64,000 nt of DNA from the NCBI RefSeq assembly GCF_030450055.1, contig NZ_CP118480.1:558001-622000 (forward strand). Direction: 5' to 3'. This DNA comes from Gallaecimonas kandeliae (lineage in GTDB: Bacteria > Pseudomonadota > Gammaproteobacteria > Enterobacterales > Gallaecimonadaceae). The translations under genes were made by a program, and so were the position numbers. The number at the start of each line of letters is the position of its first letter. Position 1 is the first letter of the stretch. The notes under the pieces are model-generated. The model worked only from the letters and a program-made list of their open reading frames with translations. It was not told the DNA's origin and made no database searches. This document shows, one piece after another, positions 9,006-17,902 of the stretch.

Positions 9006-10173
9006 GAAGCGCAGCGCCCGCCAGGCCGGCCAGCAATGCCATCAACCAGGCCGGCAGTTTGAGCACATACAAGAGCGCCGCCCCCGCCACCAGCAGGGCG
9101 GCGCTTTTGTTGTCGGTGACGCTGCCTTGGAGCAGGCTCTGGTACCAGACCTGGCCGAGGAAGGCGATGACGGCGGCATTGGCGCCCCTGATGGCCCCTT
9201 GCAGCCAGGTAAGGCGGCGCAGCTGTTGCCAGTTGGGCAGCAAGCCCCAGAGCAGCAGGAAGGACGGCAGGTAGATGGCCAGCAGCGCCAGCAGGCCACC
9301 GGCCAAGCCGCCCGGTCCCATGCTCGAGGCGCTGCCGATATAGGCCGCGAAGGAAAAGAGCGGCCCGGGCAGGGCCTGGGCCAGGCCATAGCCGGCCAGG
9401 AAGCCGGACTCGTTCATGCCGTCGCGGACCATGGCGGTGTCAGCCAGCAGCGGCAGCACCACATGGCCGCCACCGAAGACCAGGGCGCCGGTGCGCACCA
9501 GCTCGCCGGTGCCGGCCAGGGGCAGCATTGCCAGCGCCGTGACCAGTGCCAGGGCCACCGGCAGGCGCCAATCCAGGCGAAACGACGCCTGGCTAGCTTG
9601 CTCTCCTTGCCGCAACCAGAGGGCCCCTGCCAAGGCGCAAAGGGCCAGCAGCGGCAGCTGCCAGGCGGCCCCCTTGAGCAGTAGCACCGCCAGGCAGCCC
9701 AACATCAGGCATTGGGCCAAGGTTCCCTGGAGCAGGCTCCTTGCCATGGCGGCGAGGGCCTGGGCGACGATCAGCACCGCCAGCAGCTTGAGGCCCTGGA
9801 CCAGGCCCAAGGCCCCTGGCCAGCCCAGCAGCCAGGATAGCCCCGAGCCTGCGGCCAGCATCAGCAGGGCGCTGGGCAGGGTGAAACCGATAAAGGCGGC
9901 GATAGCTCCTGGCCAGTCTTGCCTTTCATGGCCTATGGCCATGCCCAACTGGCTGGAGGTGGGCCCTGGCAGCAACTGGCAGAGGGCCAGCAACTCGTTG
10001 AAGCGTTCTTGTGAAAGCCAGCCCAGTTCCTGGACGAAGCGGCGCTGGAACCAGGCGATATGGGCGGCGGGGCCGCCGAAGGCGATAAGGCCGAGTTTCA
10101 GGAACTCACTGAATAGCCACGGCATGGCGTCCTGCCGGGCGGGTGCTGTAGTTGCGGTTGAGGATGTTGTCAC
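8998..10173 (-). CDS. ChrA-type chromate efflux transporter (two-domain form)
   Basis: 391 aa, two tandem CHR domains of about 180 aa, each opening with the family signature: FLKLGLIAFGGPAAHIAWF (residues about 27-45) and LVFGGGHVVLPLL (about 230-245). Other family motifs are LCQLLPGPTSSQLGMAIG and ALPGPLFSFAAYIG. About ten membrane segments. Long-form ChrA proteins extrude chromate, probably using the proton gradient; some homologues may carry other oxyanions. The start overlaps the upstream membrane-protein gene by 68 bases, suggesting co-transcription. Confidence 0.92.
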   Translation of the reverse strand: MTTSSTATTAPARQDAMPWLFSEFLKLGLIAFGGPAAHIAWFQRRFVQELGWLSQERFNELLALCQLLPGPTSSQLGMAIGHERQDWPGAIAAFIGFTLPSALLMLAAGSGLSWLLGWPGALGLVQGLKLLAVLIVAQALAAMARSLLQGTLAQCLMLGCLAVLLLKGAAWQLPLLALCALAGALWLRQGEQASQASFRLDWRLPVALALVTALAMLPLAGTGELVRTGALVFGGGHVVLPLLADTAMVRDGMNESGFLAGYGLAQALPGPLFSFAAYIGSASSMGPGGLAGGLLALLAIYLPSFLLLWGLLPNWQQLRRLTWLQGAIRGANAAVIAFLGQVWYQSLLQGSVTDNKSAALLVAGAALLYVLKLPAWLMALLAGLAGAALLS

Positions 10174-10597
10174 TGCCCCACCAGGCCAGGGCTATCTCGG
10201 CAAAGGGAGTCAGGTAGAGGACCTTGAAGATCATGTCCCCCAGGTATTCGTTGTCGGTGAGGTCGGAGAGGGTCAGCACCAGGCTGGTGGCCAGGGACAG
10301 GGAGACCACCCCCAGATAGCCCCAGTAGGGCAGGCGCCCTTGGTGGGCCTTGAGCAAACCTTCGAAGACGAAGGCCAGGATCACCAGGTCCCGCAGGGCG
10401 TTGGCCAGGTACCAGAGCCCGAAGACATCCTGATCGCCAAAGAGCACGCCGTTCTCATAGTCGTCGGACAGCAGCACCAGCAGGCCGTAAATGGCGTAGT
10501 TGGCCAGGATCATCAGCGGCAGGCGGCGCTCTTTCCTGGCGGTCAGGGCCGCCAGGCCAACCAGGCACACGGCCATCAGGTTCAGGTAATCGCCCAA
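10106..10597 (-). CDS. Small multi-spanning membrane protein, paralogue A
   Basis: 163 aa with four or five hydrophobic segments. I do not recognise the family. The start is a TTG at 10597 with GGAG 5 bases upstream; no ATG fits better. It shares a clear pattern with the next gene upstream (10656-11210): KERRLPLMILANYAIYG against TERRLALLILGNYLLYY, YLANALRDLVILAF against YLANAGREVVILAF, and PFAEIALAWWGSDN against PLAEIIIAWGSSDN. The 3' end overlaps chrA by 68 bases. A role linked to anion transport is possible from context only. Confidence 0.75.
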   Translation of the reverse strand: MGDYLNLMAVCLVGLAALTARKERRLPLMILANYAIYGLLVLLSDDYENGVLFGDQDVFGLWYLANALRDLVILAFVFEGLLKAHQGRLPYWGYLGVVSLSLATSLVLTLSDLTDNEYLGDMIFKVLYLTPFAEIALAWWGSDNILNRNYSTRPAGRHAVAIQ

Positions 10598-10655
10598 GGG
10601 GGCTCCATAAGCAGGGACTAAACTGCCCCTAGTCTCTTGATTATCCCGTCCCCGG

Positions 10656-11210
10656 TCAACGGGGACTGTCAGGCATTGTGGCCTGGACGGCTTTTTTGTT
10701 TGCCCTGCACCGGCCCAGGTAGCGGCTGATGGGGTTGTCGCTGCTGCCCCAGGCTATGATGATTTCTGCCAAGGGAATGCACTGGTTGATATGGTAGTGG
10801 ATGGCCCTGAAGCCGCCAGCCCAGGCCATGCCTGGGCTCAACTCTTGGGCGGCCACCAACGCCATTATCATGTTGGCGCCAAGGGAGGTGCCCAAGACTC
10901 CGAGGTAAGCTTGGTACCATAGAGACCTCTGTGGACGGTGCATTAAGGCATCCAGCAGGAAGGCCAGTATCACCACCTCCCGGCCGGCATTGGCCAGGTA
11001 ATAGCCCGAGGGGCTGATCTTCGGGATCAGGGAGCCATTGACGAAATGGACTAGGCAGAAGAGCACCAGGTAGTAGAGCAGGTAGTTGCCCAGGATCAGC
11101 AGCGCCAGCCGCCGCTCGGTCCTAGAGCAAAGCAGCGCCAGGGTGATAAACCCCAGCGCACTGTCATTGAACAGGCCCACTATGGAGCCTGGATCGAGAT
11201 GGAATGCCAC
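10656..11210 (-). CDS. Small multi-spanning membrane protein, paralogue B
   Basis: 184 aa, about five hydrophobic segments, unknown family. It is a diverged tandem copy of the following gene, with the shared blocks ERRLxLxILxNY, YLANAxRxxVILAF and PxAEIxxAWxxSDN in the same order. Charged residues Glu, Arg and Asp are conserved inside or at the edges of membrane segments, which suggests a functional site rather than a plain anchor. The annotated start is GTG at 11210 without an obvious ribosome site, so the true start is uncertain. The gap to the next gene is 58 bases, so the pair and chrA may form one transcript. Confidence 0.7.
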   Translation of the reverse strand: MAFHLDPGSIVGLFNDSALGFITLALLCSRTERRLALLILGNYLLYYLVLFCLVHFVNGSLIPKISPSGYYLANAGREVVILAFLLDALMHRPQRSLWYQAYLGVLGTSLGANMIMALVAAQELSPGMAWAGGFRAIHYHINQCIPLAEIIIAWGSSDNPISRYLGRCRANKKAVQATMPDSPR

Positions 11211-11341
11211 TGACTCAGCCCGGCTGCTTATCTCCCGGCTGATCCGGTTCTGGTTGTTGGTTTTCCTGCGGTGTCCCAGGCATCTTACTGCTCCTTATCT
11301 TGCCTTTTGCCTGTCCGAGCTTACTGAAAAACCATTACAAA

Positions 11342-13162
11342 TCAATGGATTTGTTTGGCGATCCAGGCGTCTATCCGCTGCTCCAGCACATTGAGAGGCA
11401 AGGGGCCGTTCATCAACACCTGGTCGTGGAAGGCGCGGATGTCGAACTTGTCACCCAGGGCCTGGCGGGCCTTGTTCCTCAGGGCCATGATCTTGAGCTT
11501 GCCTACCATGTAGGCGGTGGCCTGGCCCGGCATCACTATGTAGCGTTCCACCGCCTTGACCACGTCCCCTTTGGGATTGGGGGTGTTGGCCAGCAGGTAG
11601 TCGATGGCCTGCTGGCGGCTCCAGTGCTGGCGGTGGATACCGGTATCCACCACCAGGCGGCAGGCCCGCCACAGCTCCATGGCCAGGCGGCCGAAATCGG
11701 CATAGGGATCCTGGTAGAGGCCGATCTCCTTGGGCACTTCCTCGGCATAGAGGCCCCAACCTTCGATATAGGCGGTGTAGTCGCCGTAACGGCGGAACAT
11801 GGGGATGCCTTTGAGTTCCTGGGCCAGGGCGATCTGCATGTGGTGGCCGGGAATGCCCTCATGGTAGGCCAGGGCCGCCATCTGGTAGCTGGGCATGTCC
11901 TTCATGTTGTAGAGGTTGACGTAGTAGCGGCCGGGGCGGGAGCCGTCCGGCGCAGGGCCTTGGTAGAAGGCCTTGCCGGCGCTCTTCTCCCGGAAGGCTT
12001 CCACCGCCTTGACGTCGATTTCGGCCTTGGGCATCAGCCCGAACAGCTGGGGCAGCCGGCCTTTCATGTCGTCGATAAGGGCGGTGGCTTCCTTGAGGTA
12101 GCGGGCGCGACCGGCCTCGTCATTGGGGTAATAGAAGCGCGGATCGGTGCGCATGTGCTCGAAGAAGGCCTTGAGATCCCCTCTGAAGCCCACCTTGTCC
12201 TTGATGGCTTCCATCTCCTTCTGGATCCGGGCCACCTGCTTGAGCCCCAGGTCGTGGATCTGCTGGGCGCTGAGATTGGTGGTGGTGATCTCCTTGAGGC
12301 GCCAGTCGTAGAAGGCGTCGCCATCGGGCAGCTTCCAGACCCCATCCCTGTCGTCGGCCTTGGCGGCCAGCTCCTTGACGACCCCCAGCAGGTGCCGGTA
12401 GGCCGGCCCCACCTTGGCCCTCAGGGCCAGGCTGACATCGGAGGTGAGGCGGAATGGGTTGAGGCCGTCCACCTTGGCCACCTTGGCCTTGAAGTCGGCC
12501 AGTATGACGTTGTCCTCGCCTTCGCGTTCGAAGGGCACCCCCTTCAGCAGGTTCTGGATGTCATCCTCCACATGCTGGAAGACGAAGGCCGGGGCTATGA
12601 TGCCCTCGTCGGCCCGTTCCTTGAGCTGGGCCTCGAGTTGCTTGAACAGGAAGGGCAGCCTGTTGAGGCGGCGGATATAGGCGAGGGCGTCTTCCTTGTT
12701 CTCGATGTTGTGGGAATTGATGAGGAACGCGACGGGCTCGCTCTGCCAGCCATACATCTGGTTGACGGGGTAATCGTAGTGGCGCCACTTGTCCCCGGCT
12801 AGGGTGTCCTTGAGCTGCTGCTGGAGCAAAGCCAGGCTGAGCCTGTCCTGGTCGTCCAGCTTGCCCGCGTCCAGTTGCCCAAGCCGGTCCAGCATCAGTT
12901 TGGCCCTGGCCACCTTGTCGTTGTCGGCGTGATCGGAGATATCGTCCCATTTGTCCTTGTTGGAGTTCATGCCCAGCTCGGTCTGCCACATGGGGCTGGC
13001 GGCCACTTCGGCGTCGAAATAGGCCTGGAACAGGGCCTGGGCCTTCTCGTGGGTCTGCGCGGTGGTCAGCACCTTGGGTACAGGGGGCCGGGCAGGGCTT
13101 TGGGCGCAGCCGGCCAATAGGGCGGTCAGTGCCAGGGCAGGCAGGCTCTTGGTGAAGGACAT
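11342..13162 (-). CDS. DUF885 family putative zinc metallopeptidase, lipoprotein
   Basis: 606 aa. A lipoprotein signal (LALTALLAGCAQ) would place it in the envelope. The body matches DUF885: a long helical domain with a metal-binding motif of the form HEGIPGHHMQ (about residue 435), a downstream YIEGWGLYAE element that should give the third ligand, and ATAYMVGKLKIMALR near the C-terminus. DUF885 proteins resemble M2/M3/M32-type gluzincin peptidases, but substrates are mostly unknown. It stands alone, transcribed towards the paralogous membrane genes. Confidence 0.88.
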   Translation of the reverse strand: MSFTKSLPALALTALLAGCAQSPARPPVPKVLTTAQTHEKAQALFQAYFDAEVAASPMWQTELGMNSNKDKWDDISDHADNDKVARAKLMLDRLGQLDAGKLDDQDRLSLALLQQQLKDTLAGDKWRHYDYPVNQMYGWQSEPVAFLINSHNIENKEDALAYIRRLNRLPFLFKQLEAQLKERADEGIIAPAFVFQHVEDDIQNLLKGVPFEREGEDNVILADFKAKVAKVDGLNPFRLTSDVSLALRAKVGPAYRHLLGVVKELAAKADDRDGVWKLPDGDAFYDWRLKEITTTNLSAQQIHDLGLKQVARIQKEMEAIKDKVGFRGDLKAFFEHMRTDPRFYYPNDEAGRARYLKEATALIDDMKGRLPQLFGLMPKAEIDVKAVEAFREKSAGKAFYQGPAPDGSRPGRYYVNLYNMKDMPSYQMAALAYHEGIPGHHMQIALAQELKGIPMFRRYGDYTAYIEGWGLYAEEVPKEIGLYQDPYADFGRLAMELWRACRLVVDTGIHRQHWSRQQAIDYLLANTPNPKGDVVKAVERYIVMPGQATAYMVGKLKIMALRNKARQALGDKFDIRAFHDQVLMNGPLPLNVLEQRIDAWIAKQIH

Positions 13163-13242
13163 CTGGGCTCCGATCTCAAGGCTGGGACTGGCGCCATGTT
13201 AACCCATGGCACCGCCCTTTGTTGACCTCGGTATATGAAAAG

Positions 13243-14373
13243 TTACAGAAATGAGGCGAGCAGTTGGTTCAGGTAGCGGTGGCCCTGTTCCGTGACCTGC
13301 CAATGGCTGTCGGTCTCCACCATCATGCCGCGCTTGACGGCATCTGCCAGCAGCACCTGGGCCTCGGCCAGCGGCAGGCCTGTGCGGGCCTCGAACTCGG
13401 CCTTGGGTACGTCTTCGAAGAGCCGCAGCCGGTTCATGAAGTACTCGAAGGGCAGATCCTCGGCCTCCACCTTGTTGAGCTGATCCATGAAGTCGCGGCT
13501 GGGGTCCAGGTAGCCCTTGGGGTGGCGGACCTTGACGGTACGCAGGATCTCGCCGCCCTCCTGGGTCAGCTTGCCATGGGCGCCGCAGCCGATGCCCAGG
13601 TAGTCCCCGAAGCGCCAGTAGTTGAGGTTATGGCGGGCCTCGAAACCCGGCTTGGCGTAGGCGGAGATCTCGTACTGGCGGTAACCGGCGGCCAGCAGCA
13701 GCTCGTGGCCCGCCTCCTGAATGGCCCAGAGGGTATCGTCGTCAGGCAGCACCGGCGGCTTGCTGGCGAAGAGGGTATTGGGCTCTATGGTGAGCTGGTA
13801 CCAGGAGAGGTGGGCTGGGTTGCAGGCGATGGCTTGCTTGAGATCCTCCAGGGCATCTTCCAGGCGCTGGTTCGGCAGGCCGTGCATCAGGTCGAGGTTG
13901 AAGCTCCTGACCCCGCACTGGGCCGCCAAGGCGGCGGCTTTCAGAGCCTCATCCGGGCCATGGATGCGGCCCAGCAGGTTGAGCTTGTCTTTTTGCAGGC
14001 TCTGGACCCCTATGGAGAGGCGGTTCACCCCACCTTGGGCAAAACCCTCGAACTTGGCCGCTTCCACAGTGCCGGGGTTGGCTTCCAGGGTGATCTCGAT
14101 GTCGTCGCTAAAGCCGATGCGCTCACGGACCCCGGCCAGCAGCCTGGCGATGCTTTGGGCCGAAAAGACGCTGGGCGTGCCGCCGCCGATGAAGATGCTT
14201 TGCAGTGCCCGGCCGCCGGCCAGGGGCAGATCCTGCTCCAGGTCATGGAGCAGGGCGTCTACGTAGGCGTCTTCGGGAATGCCCTCTTTGATGGCGTGGG
14301 AGTTGAAGTCGCAGTAAGGGCACTTCTGCACACACCAGGGGATGTGGATATAGAGGGACAGCGGCGGCAGCAA
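13243..14373 (-). CDS. hemW: HemW radical SAM protein (heme chaperone)
   Basis: 376 aa. The radical SAM cluster motif is C-x3-C-x2-C (CVQKCPYCDFN, about residues 14-24); FIGGGTPSVFS, EITLEANPGT and LSIGVQSLQ follow, and the C-terminal HemN-like domain includes FEYFMNRLRL. HemW binds heme and is proposed to deliver it to respiratory proteins; it lacks the extra N-terminal Cys of true coproporphyrinogen dehydrogenase HemN. It starts with TTG one base after the rdgB stop, with GGAGG 7 bases upstream. The rdgB-hemW pairing is the same as in E. coli. Confidence 0.95.
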   Translation of the reverse strand: MLPPLSLYIHIPWCVQKCPYCDFNSHAIKEGIPEDAYVDALLHDLEQDLPLAGGRALQSIFIGGGTPSVFSAQSIARLLAGVRERIGFSDDIEITLEANPGTVEAAKFEGFAQGGVNRLSIGVQSLQKDKLNLLGRIHGPDEALKAAALAAQCGVRSFNLDLMHGLPNQRLEDALEDLKQAIACNPAHLSWYQLTIEPNTLFASKPPVLPDDDTLWAIQEAGHELLLAAGYRQYEISAYAKPGFEARHNLNYWRFGDYLGIGCGAHGKLTQEGGEILRTVKVRHPKGYLDPSRDFMDQLNKVEAEDLPFEYFMNRLRLFEDVPKAEFEARTGLPLAEAQVLLADAVKRGMMVETDSHWQVTEQGHRYLNQLLASFL

Positions 14374-14374
14374 C

Positions 14375-14965
14375 TCAGGCCTCCAAGCGGGCCAGCAGGG
14401 CCCGCAAGGCCTGGCCGCGGTGGCTGACGGCGTTCTTTTCTTCCTTGCTCAGCTCAGCGGCTGTCTTGCCGAGGCTGGGCACGAAGAAGACGGGGTCATA
14501 GCCGAAGCCGCCCTGGCCATGAGCCTTGCTGGCGATGCGGCCTTCCCAGGCCCCTTCGCAGATGATGGGGGTGGGATCGTCGGCGTGGCGCAGGTAGACC
14601 AGGCAGCAGAAGAAGCGGGCGCTGCGGGCGTCCTGGGGCAGGTCCTGCATTTCCCCTATCAGCTTGTCGATGTTGCGCGCATCGGTGGCGCCTTCGCCAC
14701 TGTAACGGGAGCTGTAGATACCGGGGGCGCCACCCAGGGCGTCCACCACCAGGCCGGAATCGTCGGCGATGGCCGGCAGGCCTGTGATACGGGCGGCATG
14801 GCGGGCTTTGATGATGGCGTTTTCCACGAAAGTGGTGCCGGTCTCGGCCACTTCCGGCACCTCGAATTCGCTCTGGGCGACGACGTGCAGTTTCAACGGG
14901 GCGAGCATGGCATCCAGCTCGCGAACCTTACCGGCGTTACCGGTTGCCAGTACAATCTTGCTCAT
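14375..14965 (-). CDS. rdgB: RdgB dITP/XTP pyrophosphatase
   Basis: 196 aa, full length for the family. Hydrolyses dITP, dXTP and dHAPTP to monophosphates, so that deaminated purines are not built into DNA. Motifs: [18 protein letters not shown] at the N-terminus (nucleotide phosphate grip), [34 protein letters not shown] with the metal-binding Asp, [10 protein letters not shown], and SHRGQAL at the C-terminus. Coupled to hemW downstream. Confidence 0.97.
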   Translation of the reverse strand: MSKIVLATGNAGKVRELDAMLAPLKLHVVAQSEFEVPEVAETGTTFVENAIIKARHAARITGLPAIADDSGLVVDALGGAPGIYSSRYSGEGATDARNIDKLIGEMQDLPQDARSARFFCCLVYLRHADDPTPIICEGAWEGRIASKAHGQGGFGYDPVFFVPSLGKTAAELSKEEKNAVSHRGQALRALLARLEA

Positions 14966-15017
14966 GGCGCCTCCAAAAATCGGGGCGCCACTATAGCATA
15001 AGGCAGCCTGCCTGACC

Positions 15018-15449
15018 TCAGTCCACGTAGAACTGCTGTTCGAACTTGAGGGTGAAGGTCTTGCCCCCTGGCGGGGTGATGTCGATGCTGAAGCGGAAAC
15101 GCTCTTCGTTGGTGTAGGGCAGGGTGGCGATGTAGTAGATGGCGTTGCCTTCCCTGATCTCCTTGAACTTCAACTCTATGACATTGCCCAGCAGGTTGCG
15201 GGCCTCGCCCTTGAGGTCGGCGGCTACCGCTGCCTGGTTGTTGCCTGAGTCCAGCACCGCTATGTTCACCAGCCCCTGATAACGGCTGCGCTCTATATGG
15301 TAGGTCGAGGCGACTTGGGGGGTTAGGAAGGTGGTGGGCAGGGCCTGATAGTGCACATCATATTGGCCGAACTTCATCATCTGCTCGGCGCTGGCCGGCA
15401 GCTGCCAGGCCAGCAGCAGTATCACGGCCAGGGCTCTGAAGAGGGTCAT
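15018..15449 (-). CDS. DUF4426 domain-containing periplasmic protein
   Basis: 143 aa from the ATG at 15449, which has GGAGG 5 bases upstream; the longer TTG start (15461) would sit upstream of that site. A signal peptide ([21 protein letters not shown]) is followed by a compact beta-rich domain ([36 protein letters not shown]-like turns; [12 protein letters not shown]). This matches DUF4426, a family found in the same yggU-rdgB gap in Vibrionales, Alteromonadales and Pseudomonadales. Function unknown. Confidence 0.82.
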   Translation of the reverse strand: MTLFRALAVILLLAWQLPASAEQMMKFGQYDVHYQALPTTFLTPQVASTYHIERSRYQGLVNIAVLDSGNNQAAVAADLKGEARNLLGNVIELKFKEIREGNAIYYIATLPYTNEERFRFSIDITPPGGKTFTLKFEQQFYVD

Positions 15450-15512
15450 GGTAGCCTCCAATGGTGCTTAAGCTGTCCATTAGTATGGATAAGACCGGCC
15501 AGCTTGCGCGAT

Positions 15513-15800
15513 TTACTCAAGCCAATCCCAGTCTTTGGGCACCTGAAGGGGGCCTTTGAGCCTGACGCGCTTGTGCCGGCCCAGCTCCCCCTTTTCGATC
15601 TCCACCTGGCCCTTGGCGATCTTGCACTGCTTGGCCAGGTACTTGCGGATGTGCTCGTTGGCCTTGCCGTCCACCGGCGGCGCCGTGATGGCCAGCTTCA
15701 GCTCCTCGCCATGGATGCCGGCGAAGGCATCCCGGCTGGCCTTGGGCTGGACGTAAAGCTGCAGGACCAGATCCTGGCCCTGCCATTCGAAGGCCTTCAT
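15513..15800 (-). CDS. yggU: YggU, DUF167 family protein
   Basis: 95 aa, full family length. Conserved blocks: [45 protein letters not shown] and [12 protein letters not shown]. The fold is small alpha/beta; the function is unknown. The gene overlaps the yggT stop codon by ATGA, so the two are translationally coupled. Confidence 0.94.
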   Translation of the reverse strand: MKAFEWQGQDLVLQLYVQPKASRDAFAGIHGEELKLAITAPPVDGKANEHIRKYLAKQCKIAKGQVEIEKGELGRHKRVRLKGPLQVPKDWDWLE

Positions 15801-16345
15801 CGGAAGGCGTAGCTGAGGAGGTAACCAAGGGCGTATTGCAGGAACTGCAAGCCAAACAGCAACACCATGGGGGAGAAATCCAGGCCGCCCATGGTGGGGA
15901 GTATGCGGCGGATGGGCCTGAGCAGCGGTTCTGTGAGCTGGTAGAGGGCGGCGGCCACCGGATGGTAGCCCTGCATGATCCAGGACATGATCACGCCTGC
16001 CAATACAACATAAAAAATGAGCTGAAAAGCATCATGGACCAACTTGAACACTGAGGCCAGCAGCAACGGCATCAAGGGCAGTAGAGCACCGCTTTGAATC
16101 AGGGTAAGCAGGCTAATCTTGACGACCATCAGAACCAGGGCGAAAAGCACCGAGGCGGTGTCTATGGGCCCCAGGGCTGGGATGACCCTACGCAGCGGGC
16201 GCACTACCGGCTGGGTGGCCTTGACCACGAACTGGCTGAAGGGGTTGTAGAAATCGGCCCTGGCCCATTGCAGCCAGATGCGCAGCAGCACCACCATGAT
16301 ATAGAGGTCAAAGAGGCTTTCGATCAAGAAGACAAAAGGATTCAT
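15797..16345 (-). CDS. yggT: YggT family integral membrane protein
   Basis: 182 aa with two YggT repeats, each a membrane helix pair around an amphipathic stretch: [37 protein letters not shown] in the first half and [32 protein letters not shown] in the second. The start codon shares a base with the proC stop (TAATG) and has an AAGGAG ribosome site. YggT proteins have been linked to osmotic tolerance and to divisome or septum organisation in other bacteria. Confidence 0.93.
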   Translation of the reverse strand: MNPFVFLIESLFDLYIMVVLLRIWLQWARADFYNPFSQFVVKATQPVVRPLRRVIPALGPIDTASVLFALVLMVVKISLLTLIQSGALLPLMPLLLASVFKLVHDAFQLIFYVVLAGVIMSWIMQGYHPVAAALYQLTEPLLRPIRRILPTMGGLDFSPMVLLFGLQFLQYALGYLLSYAFR

Positions 16346-17160
16346 TAAAGCTCCTTGGCCATTTCACGGGCACGGGATATGGCGGCGTCCATGGCGTCGG
16401 ACACCAGTTTTTCGAGGCCGGCGGCCTGGAAGGACTCTATGGCCTTGGCGGTGGTGCCGCCCGGGGAGGTGACCTGGCGGCGCAGCTCGCGGATCGGCAT
16501 GTCGCGCCTGCGCACCATCTCGCTGGCGCCGGAGGCGGTCTGCTGGACCAGTTCGCGGGCCGTGACATGGTCGAAGCCCAGTTCTATGGCCTTGGCCTCC
16601 ATGGCTTCCATGAACAGGAAGAAATAGGCGGGGGCCGAGCCGGCCACGGCGATGATGTGGTCCAGCTCAGGCTCTGTCTTGACCCAGGCGGTCTTGCCCA
16701 CGGCCCGCATCAGCATGTCGGCCAGGGCCTTGTCTTCCTGGTTGGTACCCTGGCCGGCGTAGAGGCCGGTCATGCCGAGGCCCACCAGGGAAGGGGTATT
16801 GGGCATGGTGCGAATGAGCGGCACGGGGCGGCCGAACCAACGCTCGAAGTGGTCCAGGGTGACGCCGGCGGCGATGGAGATGAAGAGGCGCTTGCCGTCG
16901 TTGAGCTCCGCCAGCTGCTGGCAGACCTTTTCCATGATGTTGGGCTTGACCCCCAGCACCACCACATCGGCGCCGGCGGCGGCCGCCAGGTTGTCGGTGG
17001 TGGTGTTGGTGCCATACTCGCCGGCCAGGGCTTCCAGCTTGCCCTCGGATCTGTTGGACGCGGTGATGAGGCTGGCGGGATAGCCGGAGCCGACCAGGCC
17101 GCCGATGATGGCCCCGGCCATGTTGCCGGCGCCGATGAATGCGATGCGTTTTTGTTCCAT
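16345..17160 (-). CDS. proC: ProC pyrroline-5-carboxylate reductase
   Basis: 271 aa from the ATG at 17160; a TTG two codons upstream is less likely. Last step of proline synthesis, NAD(P)H-dependent reduction of pyrroline-5-carboxylate. N-terminal Rossmann motif IAFIGAGNMAGAIIGGLV, then DVVVLGVKPNIM, RTMPNTPSLVGLGM, and the C-terminal dimer helices with GSAPAYFFLFMEAM and TSPGGTTAKAIE, which form the active site. It lies between yggS and yggT, a common arrangement in gammaproteobacteria. Confidence 0.97.
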   Translation of the reverse strand: MEQKRIAFIGAGNMAGAIIGGLVGSGYPASLITASNRSEGKLEALAGEYGTNTTTDNLAAAAGADVVVLGVKPNIMEKVCQQLAELNDGKRLFISIAAGVTLDHFERWFGRPVPLIRTMPNTPSLVGLGMTGLYAGQGTNQEDKALADMLMRAVGKTAWVKTEPELDHIIAVAGSAPAYFFLFMEAMEAKAIELGFDHVTARELVQQTASGASEMVRRRDMPIRELRRQVTSPGGTTAKAIESFQAAGLEKLVSDAMDAAISRAREMAKEL

Positions 17161-17171
17161 GTTCAACCTTT

Positions 17172-17870
17172 TCAGTCTGTTCGGGTGCCGAAGAGGGCGG
17201 TACCCAGGCGAACCATAGTGGCGCCCTCCATGATAGCCGCTTCCAGGTCGCCACTCATCCCCATGGACAGAGTGTCTATCTGGGGGTGCTTTTCCTTGAG
17301 CCTGTCGAAGAGCGCTTTCATGGCGGCGAACTGCCGATGCTGCTCTTCCTGGTCGTCCGTCGCCTTGGGGATGGCCATCAAGCCGCGTAGCTCAAGGTGC
17401 GGCAGCGAAGCCACCAGGGCGGCCAGTGTTTCCACCTCTTCCGGGGCCAGGCCTGACTTGCTTGACTCGCCGCTGATGTTCACTTGTATGCAGATCTGCA
17501 GGGGGTTAAGGTGGCTTGGCCGCTGGTCGTTCAGCCGCTGGGCCAGCTTGGCGCGGTCCAGGCTCTGCACCCAGTCGAAATGCTCTGCTATGGGGGCTGT
17601 CTTGTTGGACTGGATGGGGCCTATGTAATGCCACTGGGCACCATGGCCGGGACGGGATTGCGCAAGGCCTTGGATCTTTTCCACGCCTTCGCGCACATAA
17701 TTTTCCCCGAAGGCCCTCAGCCCCAGTGCCAGGGCCGCCTCTATATCCTTGAGGGGTTTACGCTTGCTGACCGCAAGCAAGGTTACGGAATCCGGGTTTC
17801 TGCCGGCATCCTGGGCCGCCGCTTTGATGCGCTGGGAAACGGCGCTCAGGCGTTCTGCTATGGTTGTCAT
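17172..17870 (-). CDS. yggS: YggS family PLP homeostasis protein (PLPBP)
   Basis: 232 aa. Fold-type III PLP-binding protein; the lysine that holds PLP is in LLAVSKRKPL (about residue 36). Other family signatures: RAFGENYVREG, WHYIGPIQSNKT, CIQVNISGESSKSGLAPEE, LRGLMAIPK, LSMGMSGDLEAAIMEGATMVRLGTALFG. It has no known enzyme activity and buffers free pyridoxal phosphate and amino-acid pools. It is divergent from pilT with a 32-base gap, and upstream of proC. Confidence 0.96.
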   Translation of the reverse strand: MTTIAERLSAVSQRIKAAAQDAGRNPDSVTLLAVSKRKPLKDIEAALALGLRAFGENYVREGVEKIQGLAQSRPGHGAQWHYIGPIQSNKTAPIAEHFDWVQSLDRAKLAQRLNDQRPSHLNPLQICIQVNISGESSKSGLAPEEVETLAALVASLPHLELRGLMAIPKATDDQEEQHRQFAAMKALFDRLKEKHPQIDTLSMGMSGDLEAAIMEGATMVRLGTALFGTRTD

Positions 17871-17902
17871 GTTGGCCCGCAGTCTAGAGTGAAAACAAGA
17901 AG

